From Saprospiraceae bacterium (GTDB taxonomy: Bacteria > Bacteroidota > Bacteroidia > Chitinophagales > Saprospiraceae), in the NCBI GenBank assembly GCA_016719615.1, contig JADJYQ010000001.1, positions 1,586,501-1,650,500 on the forward strand: a DNA stretch of 64,000 bases. Reading direction: 5' to 3'. The notes under the pieces were generated by a model. That model saw nothing but the letters and a program-made list of their open reading frames with translations, did not search any database and was not told the origin of the DNA. Of the stretch, positions 45,221-55,164 are shown in pieces. The stretch's first letter is position 1, and each line of letters opens with the position of its first letter. A program made the translations under genes and the position numbers.

Positions 45221-48200
45221 TTAAAAGAAATATCTGGCACCAAGTCTCAACTCCCAACGAGAGGAACCATTTAAGATGTCTAAACTGGCTTTACCACTTT
45301 CGGATCCACCTCTATAAGTAAAAGTAGGTTTCGTGACTAAATTATTATTGTTTGCATCTGCTACCAATTTTTCGAATGTCATCAATTGGTAATTGTTGAA
45401 GTCATTGCCCGGAACGGTATAACGTACGCCCCACTCCGAATTGATTAAATTGGCTAAATTGAATATATCTGCAGAGATCTGAAGGGTGTGCTTTTTTCCA
45501 TTCACAAAGAGTGAGAAGTCTTGTTTGATAGCCAAATCCAGATAACTTGTGAATGGCATCCAATTGCTATTTTTCCCTGCATAACTTCCTCTGTTGGCTT
45601 TCAAATAAGGATCAGATTCTATAAATGCATCTAATTTGGTCCATTGCTCAGCGGCTGTAGTAACTTTACCGGATACTGTATAATCAACCAAATTGATTTC
45701 AGATGCATCCTTAGGGATGTAGATAAGATCTCTGTTTCTACCTGTACTTCCAACTTCATTATTCACATTTTGACCATTTGTTCCACCAATTACGTAAGAA
45801 TATGGCGAACCTGTTTTTCCTTCATAAAATAAACTGATCGTGGTGGCCACATTTTTGCTTTTAAACCAATTAAATTTATAAGATAAACTTGTAATCATTC
45901 TGTGTCCGGTCGCATAATCAGATCTTCCATATGTAGGGGTATTCCTTCCATCGATGCTGATTTGTCCTCTCCATTGAGATGAATTTTGAGATGAAGTTGC
46001 ATCCATCAATGAATTTGCATCTCCATAAGTGTATGCTATTAAGGTCTGTAATCCAAAATTGAAATTCTTGGCAAGTGATGCTGTCACTGTATAAGCATCG
46101 CCTTCATCTGTATTACTGGCAACATAAACAGCACTGTAAGTAGATTCAATGGATTTGCGTGTATAATTGAGTCTATTATCTGCTGAACTTGTCCAACGGA
46201 ATGCAGCATTTTCGTCGTTATTTATTTGGGTATACACTACATTGTTCATGATTTTTGTATAAACACCTTCAAGTGAGAAATTGATTCCATGCGGAAGTTT
46301 AAAATCTAAACCAAGATTACCTTTTAATACCTGAGGATATTTAAAGTCTTTAACAAACAAATCATATTGTCCAGAAGGTATTTTAAAATTAGGATTAACG
46401 TATTGATTATTGACGTCTGATATAAATTTAGCACCCCCAGTAATATCAGATTGCGTAACGCGTCCTAATGTCAAGCCGTTGTTGGTATAAATTGCACCGG
46501 GCCATACAAATGGAATTCGACTGGTAAACAATCCAATGCCACCTCTCACAATCGTTTTTCTATTATTATTGACATCGTAGATAAATCCGACACGAGGTGA
46601 AAACATAAGTTGTCCATCTGGTACTTTGCCACTTTCTACTTCATTGGCCAAATCATGTTGTAGTTTTAGTTTTGGAAGTGCAGTATTATTAAAAAATGTA
46701 TCAACCGCTGGATCTGTGGTCATAATGGGCATATCTACCCTTAAACCAGCTGTAACTCTTAATTTTTTGTTGACTTCCCATTCATCCTGCACGTATAATC
46801 CAAGTTGCATAGCTTTGAAAACGCCAGCAGCCTGCGACCCGTCACCGGTAAGACTGTCAACCAAAGAATAACTCCTTACATAAGATCTTGCAGGAAGATC
46901 ATTTAAAAAACCACTCAGGGAATCATAGGTATAGGTTCCGTAATTCTGTCCAATAAAAATATTGTACATATCAAAGAACTCATTGTGTGTTCCAATAGTA
47001 ATCGTATGTGCTCCATTGTAAATTTTAAAATTATCAGTAATAGAGAAGATATCCTGATTGAGCTGATTGGCTGTTGAAAACTCTTCAGAACCTATACGAA
47101 TGCTCGTATTTCCTCCATTATTAATGATAAGATAAGGGAAATCATTACCAATTGGATCTCTGTCATCTCTAACAGTTGTATACCCTAAAATTAAATTATT
47201 AGAATATTTATTCTTGATTCTTGTATTCAATTCAAGTGCCGAACTATTTGTAACAGATGGGAACAAGATTCCCGTATTCTCAAAATTAATACGGGTTGTG
47301 GATCCTGGAGTGCGATCCAATTGCTCACCCTTTGTATAATTATGGCGTAAAGTCAATCTGTTATTTTCGTTAATATTGTAATCAATTTTTCCAAATAATT
47401 TTAATCCATCCAATTTATCTGATGTATTTCCAAATCCACCTGGATCATAGCCATATTTGGTAATCAAGGTTTGTCTTAAACTTTCCAAATCAGCTTGTGT
47501 TGAAAGGCCTAAATATGTTTCAACATCAAAAGGAGCCGGAGTTTCATCTTTTTGAACCTCTACGTTTGCAAAAAAGAATAATTTGTCTTTTTGAATGGGA
47601 CCCCCTAATGAAAATCCATAAGTTTTCTCAGCGTATGGATTTAATTTAACTCTCGACAAACCATAACGATCTGCATAAGTTTTGTTTGATTTTCCAGTCA
47701 GACCTTCATTCTGAATAAAATAGTAGGCACTACCTGACAAGGTATTGGTCCCTGACTTAGTGACTGCATTAATTCCTCCTCCGGCAAATCCTCCGTAAGA
47801 AACATCATAAGGAGAAAGAACCACTTGTAGTTGGTCTATGATATCAATAGAAAAAGGACTTATTCCTGTAGATCCTCCATTTGTTCCGGAAGTTGCCAAA
47901 CCGTAAACATCATTATTTACCGCTCCATCAATGTATATTGCATTATAGCGATTGTTCATACCTGCAAATGTAATCCCATCCGAATATCCAGAAGCTTGGG
48001 GAGTAAGCTTAAGAAAATCGTCAATGTCCCTGTTAATGGTAGGTATATTGGCAATATTTTCTGCAGATATTTGAGTACCTGTACCCGTAATTTCACCTAG
48101 TGTACCAACTTTTGCAACAATATCGACCGTACTTAATTCAGTGCTTGTTTCTTCCAAAGAAAAGTTTAACTTTTTGTTCTCGCCCAATTCAAAGAACACA

Positions 48201-48502
48201 TTATCTAATTGCCGTGAAGAATAACCAACATAAGTCACTTTAATGGTATAGGGACCACCTACTCTCATATTTGGGATATTGTAGCGTCCGTCTTCACGCG
48301 TATTAACAGCATATGCTGTCCCTGATGAATTGTGAATCGCAAATACAGAAGCAGCAATGAGTGGCTCTCCTTTGGAATCGCTGATTAAACCGGATAATTG
48401 AGATGTTGTAACACCTTGAGAAAATAATTGATTGATGCCACTGTAGCAAATCAATAAGATCATACAAGCTGTAGAAATGCAAGTTGTTAATTTTAGTTTC
48501 AT
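45221..48502 (-). CDS. Oar-like TonB-dependent outer-membrane receptor with N-terminal carboxypeptidase-regulatory domain
   Basis: A signal peptide is followed by a CarboxypepD_reg-like beta-sandwich ('GLISDSKGEPLIAASVFAI'), then a plug domain with 'INRDIDDFLKLTPQASG' and 'GGFAGGGINAVTKSGTN', and a long beta-barrel ending 'GSSRWELRLGARYFF' with a terminal Phe. The 1093-residue size and the TonB plug with a 'SPYDVSYGGFAGG' segment fit the Oar/carboxypeptidase-regulatory TonB receptors of Bacteroidota. Ligand unknown. No SusD-like partner is adjacent, so it is not a classic polysaccharide locus. The start is 48502, set by the -7 box. Confidence 0.92.
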   Translation of the reverse strand: MKLKLTTCISTACMILLICYSGINQLFSQGVTTSQLSGLISDSKGEPLIAASVFAIHNSSGTAYAVNTREDGRYNIPNMRVGGPYTIKVTYVGYSSRQLDNVFFELGENKKLNFSLEETSTELSTVDIVAKVGTLGEITGTGTQISAENIANIPTINRDIDDFLKLTPQASGYSDGITFAGMNNRYNAIYIDGAVNNDVYGLATSGTNGGSTGISPFSIDIIDQLQVVLSPYDVSYGGFAGGGINAVTKSGTNTLSGSAYYFIQNEGLTGKSNKTYADRYGLSRVKLNPYAEKTYGFSLGGPIQKDKLFFFANVEVQKDETPAPFDVETYLGLSTQADLESLRQTLITKYGYDPGGFGNTSDKLDGLKLFGKIDYNINENNRLTLRHNYTKGEQLDRTPGSTTRINFENTGILFPSVTNSSALELNTRIKNKYSNNLILGYTTVRDDRDPIGNDFPYLIINNGGNTSIRIGSEEFSTANQLNQDIFSITDNFKIYNGAHTITIGTHNEFFDMYNIFIGQNYGTYTYDSLSGFLNDLPARSYVRSYSLVDSLTGDGSQAAGVFKAMQLGLYVQDEWEVNKKLRVTAGLRVDMPIMTTDPAVDTFFNNTALPKLKLQHDLANEVESGKVPDGQLMFSPRVGFIYDVNNNRKTIVRGGIGLFTSRIPFVWPGAIYTNNGLTLGRVTQSDITGGAKFISDVNNQYVNPNFKIPSGQYDLFVKDFKYPQVLKGNLGLDFKLPHGINFSLEGVYTKIMNNVVYTQINNDENAAFRWTSSADNRLNYTRKSIESTYSAVYVASNTDEGDAYTVTASLAKNFNFGLQTLIAYTYGDANSLMDATSSQNSSQWRGQISIDGRNTPTYGRSDYATGHRMITSLSYKFNWFKSKNVATTISLFYEGKTGSPYSYVIGGTNGQNVNNEVGSTGRNRDLIYIPKDASEINLVDYTVSGKVTTAAEQWTKLDAFIESDPYLKANRGSYAGKNSNWMPFTSYLDLAIKQDFSLFVNGKKHTLQISADIFNLANLINSEWGVRYTVPGNDFNNYQLMTFEKLVADANNNNLVTKPTFTYRGGSESGKASLDILNGSSRWELRLGARYFF

Positions 48503-48535
48503 AATTGAGTTTTTAGATAAGAGATGAATACGAAA

Positions 48536-48543
48536 CAAAGTTA
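48536..48543 (-). promoter_or_regulatory. Bacteroidota-type -7 box (TAACTTTG) for the TonB-dependent receptor
   Basis: Minus-strand TAACTTTG matches TAnnTTTG and lies 33 bp before ATG 48502. It overlaps the alternative upstream start of the long frame (48538). Confidence 0.5.
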
Positions 48544-48634
48544 ACAGAAGTATAAACTGCCAATATTAAATTTGTATAAATTAATTTTAATTTTATAAAG
48601 AGCTATATTACAGGTCATTATATCCTACTTTGGC

Positions 48635-49540
48635 TTAATAAATTTCCGCCATCATGCATCTTGTGCTTCCGCCGCCCACTTTTTCAATGGTAGGAATGGA
48701 AATAGGAAGCAATTTAGTCCTTGACTTTAAAGCCTCTATTTGAGTGTTATTGAGGCTTTGAAAAGCACTCTCTGACATTACTAAAATACGTTCATGGTCC
48801 TTATTGATCAACTCAAGCATATTGCCTGCAAATTGCTCCATCTGTTGATAATTAATTTCAATAAGTGTTTTATGTGTTTCCTCAAAACTCTTTCGCAAAA
48901 TTTCTCTGTGCTCAACTTGAACAGCTTCCAAACAACAAATCACAAAATCCTGTCCCATAGCCATTAAAACATTTGTATGATATATTGGAGCACCGGATCT
49001 ATCCTTCGCTATGAAATGCACAATTTTATAATGACTTAGCATAGCAAATGTATCCAATGCTCGAATATCAGTTCGGGGACTTAGACAAGCATAAGCAATT
49101 TTATGAACTCGGTCTAAAACCATAGACCCTGTTCCCTCCAGAAATTGATGATCCTTTTCTAAAATTTCTAAACTATATCGCTTCGAAAAATGAAATTCCT
49201 TTTCCAGTATGGATAAAATATCTTCTCTTCTTTCTTGCCTTCTAATGGGTGCATACATGGGGTAAGTGTAAATGACCCCGGCTTCATGCGTAGAGAACCA
49301 ATTATTAGGAAATACGGCATCTGGTAGTTTAATATGATCAAGGTCTTGAATTACGATCACCTGAATACCATTAACCTGTAATTGATTGACCATCCTGTCA
49401 AATTCGGCTATGGCCAATGTATTAGTGTTTATGGAATCTCCATCCTGTTGCTGAAAACTGTTGCTTGCGGCGGTCTGTTGATTAAATCCAAAGTTTGCAG
49501 GCCTAACCATGAGAATTTTATTTGTAAGTTGTTTGGACAT
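48635..49540 (-). CDS. ctlX: CtlX-type citrulline/arginine-modifying hydrolase (amidinotransferase superfamily)
   Basis: The protein matches the CtlX family of Bacteroidota: 'ILMVRPANFGFNQQTA' at the N-terminus, 'FPNNWFSTH' with catalytic-site Asn/Asp residues, the catalytic His in 'APIYHTNVLMAMG', and the nucleophile Cys in 'GGGSTRCMMAEIY'. This superfamily includes arginine deiminases and amidinotransferases. The role in citrulline utilisation is taken from the family name. The start is ATG 49540 (302 residues); the longer frame from 49621 begins at a TTG and adds residues unlike the family. Confidence 0.88.
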   Translation of the reverse strand: MSKQLTNKILMVRPANFGFNQQTAASNSFQQQDGDSINTNTLAIAEFDRMVNQLQVNGIQVIVIQDLDHIKLPDAVFPNNWFSTHEAGVIYTYPMYAPIRRQERREDILSILEKEFHFSKRYSLEILEKDHQFLEGTGSMVLDRVHKIAYACLSPRTDIRALDTFAMLSHYKIVHFIAKDRSGAPIYHTNVLMAMGQDFVICCLEAVQVEHREILRKSFEETHKTLIEINYQQMEQFAGNMLELINKDHERILVMSESAFQSLNNTQIEALKSRTKLLPISIPTIEKVGGGSTRCMMAEIY

Positions 49541-49634
49541 TCCGAATATTAAGAGGGTTAATAAATTATTCTTTATCTGCAAGCGCCAGTAATCTAATCC
49601 TGTAAGCTTCTGTTTCGCCAAGGTACTTTCTGAT

Positions 49635-50381
49635 TCACCAGTGCATAAAATAAAGTAAGGGTGTTAAAACTATGGCAATAAAAACTTTATAAATGTAATT
49701 AACGGTTCCAATTGCAAGAACTGTTTTCAAAGGCCAATTTGCACCAATATAAAAGGCTATCCATAAAACGATATAACTATCAAAAAATTGAGAGATTAAT
49801 GTTGAACCTGTCGCCCGTAGCCAAATTTTTTTTTCGCCTGTTAGCAATTTAATTTTCCTAAAAATAAAGGCATCCAAGAGCTGTGCTATAAAAAATGCAA
49901 TCAAGGATGCAAAAATAATTTTTAAACCTTGTCCAAAAACAAGACTATAAGCGGTATTATAATTTCCAACTTGTTCAGAAAGTTGCATTTTTTCGGATTC
50001 AGTTGTTGCAAAATCGAGATGAGATTGAACCCAAAAATCTGCCGGAACCAAATTTATGGCAAAATAAATCAAAATAAAGGAATAACTTATCATGCCTATG
50101 GCCAAATAAGAAAGACGAATTACACCTTTTTTACCAAAATATTCATTTATAATATCAGTTAGAATAAAAACGATTGGCCATATAAGAACACCAGCAGTAA
50201 GTTGAAAACTAAGATTTTCTTGACCAAAAAAGGAAAATGAAAAGGGGTCTATCCCAAGCGTTTTTTCAAGACTGAATATTTTAACCCCTATAAATTCCGC
50301 AACCAAGGCGTTTGTGATAAAAACCGCAGCAAGTACAATAAATAAACGATTCGACTTATTTTTGGCCGATTTTTCCATCAC
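49635..50381 (-). CDS. yhhQ: YhhQ/VUT-family queuosine precursor transporter
   Basis: This is a 248-residue protein with six to seven hydrophobic helices. The segment 'LIWPIVFILTDIINEYFGKKG' is the VUT/YhhQ signature, followed by 'RATGSTLISQFFDSYIVLWIAFY'. YhhQ takes up queuosine precursors such as preQ0. A typical ECF-like substrate-binding membrane protein layout is consistent. It is divergent from the Hsp70 gene by 48 bp and is upstream of ctlX on the same strand. Confidence 0.9.
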   Translation of the reverse strand: MMEKSAKNKSNRLFIVLAAVFITNALVAEFIGVKIFSLEKTLGIDPFSFSFFGQENLSFQLTAGVLIWPIVFILTDIINEYFGKKGVIRLSYLAIGMISYSFILIYFAINLVPADFWVQSHLDFATTESEKMQLSEQVGNYNTAYSLVFGQGLKIIFASLIAFFIAQLLDAFIFRKIKLLTGEKKIWLRATGSTLISQFFDSYIVLWIAFYIGANWPLKTVLAIGTVNYIYKVFIAIVLTPLLYFMHW

Positions 50382-50429
50382 AAATAAACAAATGCCGTAA
50401 TAATAAGTTTATTGTGCTGAATACAATAC

Positions 50430-52283
50430 ATGGCCAAATTTGGAATTGATTTAAAAACAGGTAATCTTTCGACCGTAAAAGAAATTATTGTTGGAATAGA
50501 CCTAGGGACCACAAATAGTCTCATTGCCTATATGGATGGCGATAAGCCTGCAATCATTCCTATTGGTTTTGATGGTAAAGGAATACTACCTTCTGCAATT
50601 CACCTGAACGAAAAAGGTGTAATTGAAGTTGGTCATTTTGCACGAGTGAAAAGAATGGCAAACCCACTAACAACAGTGTACTCCATTAAAAGATTGTTAG
50701 GTAGAACTATGGAAGACCTACAATCAAATAATATACAACTTCCCTACCCTGTTTTTGGGCACACTGAATCCGGCTATATCAATATACTGCTGAAGGACAA
50801 AGTATATTCCCCTGTTGAGTTATCATCATACATATTAAAGGAAGTGAAAGCAGAGGCTGAGTTTATATTGAAACAAAATTTACAAAAAGCAGTCATTACT
50901 GTACCTGCATATTTTTCAGATGCTCAAAGGCAAGCCACGCGGTCGGCAGGCGAAATGGCTGGTTTTGAAGTGCTTCGCATCGTAAATGAGCCTACAGCAG
51001 CCAGCATGGCTTATGGAATTGGATTAAACAGGGATCTTACGCAAAATATCATGGTCTATGATTTTGGTGGTGGAACCTTTGATGTATCTATATTGAGAAT
51101 TGAAGATGGAATTTTTGAAGTTCTGTCTACAAATGGTGATAATTTACTTGGCGGAGATGATATTGATGAAGCCATTTTGAAATTTTGGGTGAACAAACAT
51201 GAAATTTCTCCAGGACATCCCAAAATTGAAGAAATGCGTACCATAGCTGAAGAAGCTAAAAAGCATTTAAGCAACAATGATGTTTTTGAAATTAACTTAT
51301 CTGAAATCAAACTTAAATTAAATGCGGAAGAGCTCACACGTTTATCTCTACCTTTCATAGAGCGTAGTTTAAACTGTTGTAAAAAAGCATTACAAGACAG
51401 TCATCTTCAATTGGAAGATATTGATGAAATAGTCCTGGTAGGAGGTTCAACTCGATTGAAAGACATCAAAATAGCGCTGACGGAAACATTTCACAGGCCT
51501 GTCAATGATACTATAGACCCGGATCAAGTTGTAGCATTAGGAGCTGCCATTCAAGCTGATATACTTTCTGGAAACCGAAAAGATTTCTTGCTGCTTGATG
51601 TAACTCCGCTGAGTATGGGCATTGAAACTATGGGGGGATTAATGGATAGTATCATTCCTAGAAATTCAAAAATTCCATTAAAACTCGCAAAACAATACAC
51701 AACTTACAAAGACGGCCAAAAGAATATCAAAATAGCCGTTTATCAAGGTGAAAGAGAATTTGTGAAGGATAATATCAAACTCGGCGAATTTATTTTGACA
51801 AATATTGACCCTATGCCTGCCGGTTTGCCTCGTATTGAGCTTATATTTTCATTGGATGTCGATGGTATTTTATCAGTCACAGCTAAAGAAATGAGAAGCC
51901 AAAAAGAGCAAAGTATTGAAATAAAATCATCCTTTAAACTTGACCAGGAAGAAATAGCAAAAAGGCTTATGGAATCGGTTAAAATGGCGCAAATGGACAT
52001 GGACCAAAAAGCCAATATTGACGCAAGTAATGAAGCCAACTATATTTTATTAAATGCCCGAAAATTTCTAAAAAACAACGAATTATATCTTTCAGAAGCT
52101 GAAAATTTAATTCTGCAATCGAATATTTTATTACTTGAAAATGCATTATCTAGTAATTCTGCCAGTCTGATCCACACATCCATAGAACAATTTAATTTGG
52201 CTACCACTGAAATTGCGCAGAAAATCATGGACATACAAATCCACAATTCGCTAACCGGAAATTCTATAGATCAATTACCTTAG
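50430..52283 (+). CDS. hscA: HscA-like Hsp70 chaperone
   Basis: An Hsp70 of 617 residues. The N-terminus 'KEIIVGIDLGTTNSLIAYM' follows a short HscA-type extension 'MAKFGIDLKTG'. 'AVITVPAYFSDAQRQATRSAG', 'VNEPTAASMAYGIG', 'MVYDFGGGTFDVSI' and 'VLVGGSTRLKDIKIAL' are Hsp70 ATPase motifs. The substrate domain contains 'LLDVTPLSMGIETMGG'. HscA chaperones Fe-S cluster transfer with HscB and IscU; no isc genes are adjacent, so the assignment as HscA over DnaK comes from the N-terminal form and the absence of the DnaK C-terminal acidic tail. It precedes the SUI1 gene by 4 bp. Confidence 0.82.
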   Translation: MAKFGIDLKTGNLSTVKEIIVGIDLGTTNSLIAYMDGDKPAIIPIGFDGKGILPSAIHLNEKGVIEVGHFARVKRMANPLTTVYSIKRLLGRTMEDLQSNNIQLPYPVFGHTESGYINILLKDKVYSPVELSSYILKEVKAEAEFILKQNLQKAVITVPAYFSDAQRQATRSAGEMAGFEVLRIVNEPTAASMAYGIGLNRDLTQNIMVYDFGGGTFDVSILRIEDGIFEVLSTNGDNLLGGDDIDEAILKFWVNKHEISPGHPKIEEMRTIAEEAKKHLSNNDVFEINLSEIKLKLNAEELTRLSLPFIERSLNCCKKALQDSHLQLEDIDEIVLVGGSTRLKDIKIALTETFHRPVNDTIDPDQVVALGAAIQADILSGNRKDFLLLDVTPLSMGIETMGGLMDSIIPRNSKIPLKLAKQYTTYKDGQKNIKIAVYQGEREFVKDNIKLGEFILTNIDPMPAGLPRIELIFSLDVDGILSVTAKEMRSQKEQSIEIKSSFKLDQEEIAKRLMESVKMAQMDMDQKANIDASNEANYILLNARKFLKNNELYLSEAENLILQSNILLLENALSSNSASLIHTSIEQFNLATTEIAQKIMDIQIHNSLTGNSIDQLP

Positions 52284-52287
52284 CCGA

Positions 52288-52644
52288 ATGAAAAAGACAA
52301 AACTTGATTCCTTAAGTGATCTTGCTATTGTTTTTTCTACTGGAACTCAAAAGGAGCAGCCAAATCAAGATTTTGAAACTCCGGTATCTTCAAACAAAAA
52401 ATTGCAAGTTGTTCGCGTTCAATTGAATACTCGCCTTAAAGCTGGCAAATCTGCAACCATCGTTTATGGTTTAAGTGAAAATGAAGCTATTCTACAACAA
52501 ATATGTAAACAGATTAAACAAAAATGTGGTGTTGGTGGAAGCGTAAAAGATGGAGAAATTATTATTCAGGGAGACCAGGTGCAGAAAGTTATTCTAATGC
52601 TCAAAGATCTTGGATATAGCAATACTAAGAAAAGTGGTGCTTAG
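52288..52644 (+). CDS. SUI1/eIF1-like translation factor (YciH family)
   Basis: This 118-residue protein carries a SUI1 domain: 'VVRVQLNTRLKAGKSATIVYGL' in pieces, 'LQQICKQIKQKCGVGGSVKDG' and 'IIIQGDQVQKVILMLKDLGY'. In E. coli YciH affects start-site choice in translation initiation. It starts 4 bp after the Hsp70 stop and its end overlaps the beginning of the next longest frame by 35 bp. Confidence 0.92.
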   Translation: MKKTKLDSLSDLAIVFSTGTQKEQPNQDFETPVSSNKKLQVVRVQLNTRLKAGKSATIVYGLSENEAILQQICKQIKQKCGVGGSVKDGEIIIQGDQVQKVILMLKDLGYSNTKKSGA

Positions 52645-55120
52645 AAATAATTTTATATGGATTCTTATGGCAACAATATCACTCGTATATTGTATCCAGG
52701 CTTGTAAGCAAAGTAACTTCCAAAATAAAACACAGAAAACTGCTAATTCTAATTCGCCAGAGAAAAAATTAAACAGCAGTTATTACGCTTTTCAATACAA
52801 ATCATGGTTTGAAAATAAAAGTGACAATTATTCCTTCAGAAGGGATTTTATGAATGCGTTTTTACATTCGAAAAACTCAAGTTTTGGTGATTTTGCTGAT
52901 CAGGAAAAACCCGATTGGATTTCTATAGGACCAAACGAAATTGCCGGAAGAAGTTTGTGTCTCGCAATTCACCCCACAGATACTCAAAAAATCTGGATGG
53001 GTTCAGCTGGCTCCGGTTTATGGTATAGCCAAACTGGAGGTGTGGGAACTCATGCATGGAAAAATATTTTAACCGGTTTTCCTGTTCAAGCCGTTTCATC
53101 GATCGCATTAGACCCGCATCAGTCTTCTAACTTGTATATAGGAACCGGAGAAAACTATTCTCTTGAAATGCCAGGTGGAGGAACTCATAACCGAACTTTC
53201 AGGGGGAGCAGAGGAATAGGCCTATTAAAATCCACTGATAACGGAAAATCATGGGATCTTTTGCTGGATTATACTGATAGGCCAGATTTGTGTATTTGGA
53301 AAATTTTAATTCCTCAAAGCCAAAATAAAATTATTTACCTCGCCGGTAATATGGGTATTTTAAAAACTGAAAATTCAGGTGAGACCTGGAGCTCCATATT
53401 TGATACATGCCTGGTTATGGACATGCTCATTCAAGCCGACAATCATAATATATTGTATGCCGGCGTTGGAGGTATACAAGGTAATAAATTCGGCCTTTAT
53501 AAATCTCTAGATGGTGGGATACATTGGCGAAAAATTGAATCCCCTGCAGGAGATTCATTGGATGGCAGAATTATGTTGAGTGCGTCCAAAGGAAATCCTC
53601 AAAAAGTTCTCGCAGCTTATGCTTCTGCATTTGAGTCTAAGGGAATTATGAGAAGTGACGATGGTTTTGAGCGAACAAAATATTATACTCCTATAAAAGA
53701 CATTTGTGCACATCAAGGGTGGTATGCGAAATGCCTCCACATTAAAGAAGATGATCCTCAAAAACTTTTGATGGGAGGAGTCGATTTATACTATGACTCC
53801 AGCGGAACAGGAAATAAATTGACGAATCTCATTTATCAAAAAATAAAAATTCATGCTGACTTTCATGATGTAGTTGCCAATCCCAAAGATCCCAATAAAG
53901 TTTATTTTGCAACAGATGGAGGGCTTTACAGGAGCAACGATTTTGGAAAGACTGCATTTGCCTGTAATCATGGATATTTAAGTGCTCAATTCTATAAAGG
54001 ATCAACTAATTCAAACAAGGAAGCAATTTTGGGAGGCCTTCAAGATAATAAGAGTGTTTATTATGAAAATAAGCAATGGAAAAATATCCATTTCGGAGAC
54101 GGCACATACAATGCTTTTCATCCATGGAATAATGAAATGTTTTTTGTTTCCAGCCAATTTCAAAATTTGTACATCACTGAAAATAATGGACTAGATTGGA
54201 AAGAGTTAATTCCGCCTAATAATAATGCAGCTTTTATTGCTCCTTTTGAATTAAATCCCTTAAATCCTGATCAAATATTTTCCGGAGGCCAACTACTTTA
54301 TATCTCTAAGAATGCTGGGAAAAACTGGAGCACGATCTCTTTAGAAAATAAGGATGAAAAAATAATTTGTTTACTTGCATCAAAACATATATCTGGAAAG
54401 CTTATTGTAGCCAGCTACCATCCCGAATTAAAAGTCTCTAAAATTTACATCAGTTTAGATGAAGGAAAAACCTTGGTTAAAACTTCAACGATATTTAAAG
54501 GTGAATTAATACGGGATATAACAGAGCATTCCACAAACCCCAATATTTGTTACTTAGCATTATCTTCATTCGGAACAAAAGGCGTCGTAACTTCAAATGA
54601 TGGTGGCTATCACTGGGAAGCACTTCCCAATTATAATCTTCCAAATGTTCCTTGTCATGTGATATTACCAGATCCCTTACATCCGGAAACATTATATGCC
54701 GGTACAGAATTGGGTCTTTATGTGAGTTTTGATCAAGGCATGTACTGGGAATCTTATAACAGGCACGATTTTGATATGGTTCCCATTTACGATATCCAGT
54801 ATGACTTCATTCAGAACAAGTTGATTCTATTTACTCATGGCTATGGAGCATTTTTATGCGAGCGCGTTGAAAAGAGTATTCCAACAAAATCGCAAGAAGA
54901 ACTGGCGGTATCAGAATTTTCTGTCTATTTAAACAAAAGATTAGTTAGCACAATTAAACTGCCTTCAACTAAGGAATTCAGCGCATTTACCATCTCGGGT
55001 AAAGAAGTGCAATGTTTGCTGCAATTAAATAAGTTAATTATTCAAAGCGATCTCCCTGGTATTTATATTTTGAAAAGCAAACAAAAGAAAGCCTGGTTTG
55101 CAAAAGTATGTCTTTACTAA
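52610..55120 (+). CDS. exported BNR/Asp-box repeat protein with degenerate T9SS-type C-terminus
   Basis: Many Asp boxes of the sialidase/VPS10/xyloglucanase type occur at intervals: 'STDNGKSWD', 'TENSGETWS', 'SLDGGIHWR', 'TENNGLDWK', 'SKNAGKNWS', 'SNDGGYHWE', 'SFDQGMYWE'. This suggests a 10-bladed or double beta-propeller. The N-terminus has a hydrophobic stretch with a possible lipobox at 'VYCIQACKQ'. The C-terminal 70 residues resemble a T9SS sorting domain that has lost its usual NP motif. The start may be the GTG at 52637 or 52640 rather than 52610, which overlaps the SUI1 gene. Function unknown; it may bind or cleave a glycan. Confidence 0.85.
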   Translation: MDIAILRKVVLRNNFIWILMATISLVYCIQACKQSNFQNKTQKTANSNSPEKKLNSSYYAFQYKSWFENKSDNYSFRRDFMNAFLHSKNSSFGDFADQEKPDWISIGPNEIAGRSLCLAIHPTDTQKIWMGSAGSGLWYSQTGGVGTHAWKNILTGFPVQAVSSIALDPHQSSNLYIGTGENYSLEMPGGGTHNRTFRGSRGIGLLKSTDNGKSWDLLLDYTDRPDLCIWKILIPQSQNKIIYLAGNMGILKTENSGETWSSIFDTCLVMDMLIQADNHNILYAGVGGIQGNKFGLYKSLDGGIHWRKIESPAGDSLDGRIMLSASKGNPQKVLAAYASAFESKGIMRSDDGFERTKYYTPIKDICAHQGWYAKCLHIKEDDPQKLLMGGVDLYYDSSGTGNKLTNLIYQKIKIHADFHDVVANPKDPNKVYFATDGGLYRSNDFGKTAFACNHGYLSAQFYKGSTNSNKEAILGGLQDNKSVYYENKQWKNIHFGDGTYNAFHPWNNEMFFVSSQFQNLYITENNGLDWKELIPPNNNAAFIAPFELNPLNPDQIFSGGQLLYISKNAGKNWSTISLENKDEKIICLLASKHISGKLIVASYHPELKVSKIYISLDEGKTLVKTSTIFKGELIRDITEHSTNPNICYLALSSFGTKGVVTSNDGGYHWEALPNYNLPNVPCHVILPDPLHPETLYAGTELGLYVSFDQGMYWESYNRHDFDMVPIYDIQYDFIQNKLILFTHGYGAFLCERVEKSIPTKSQEELAVSEFSVYLNKRLVSTIKLPSTKEFSAFTISGKEVQCLLQLNKLIIQSDLPGIYILKSKQKKAWFAKVCLY

Positions 55121-55122
55121 AA

Positions 55123-55149
55123 GACTATTTTGATTACTTCAAAATAGTC
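55123..55149 (-). terminator. probable terminator after prmC
   Basis: An 11-bp perfect stem (GACTATTTTGA / TCAAAATAGTC) lies between the convergent BNR and prmC genes. On the minus strand it is followed by TTTT, so it more likely ends prmC; it could serve both. Confidence 0.55.
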
Positions 55150-55164
55150 GTCAATCATTTCCAC

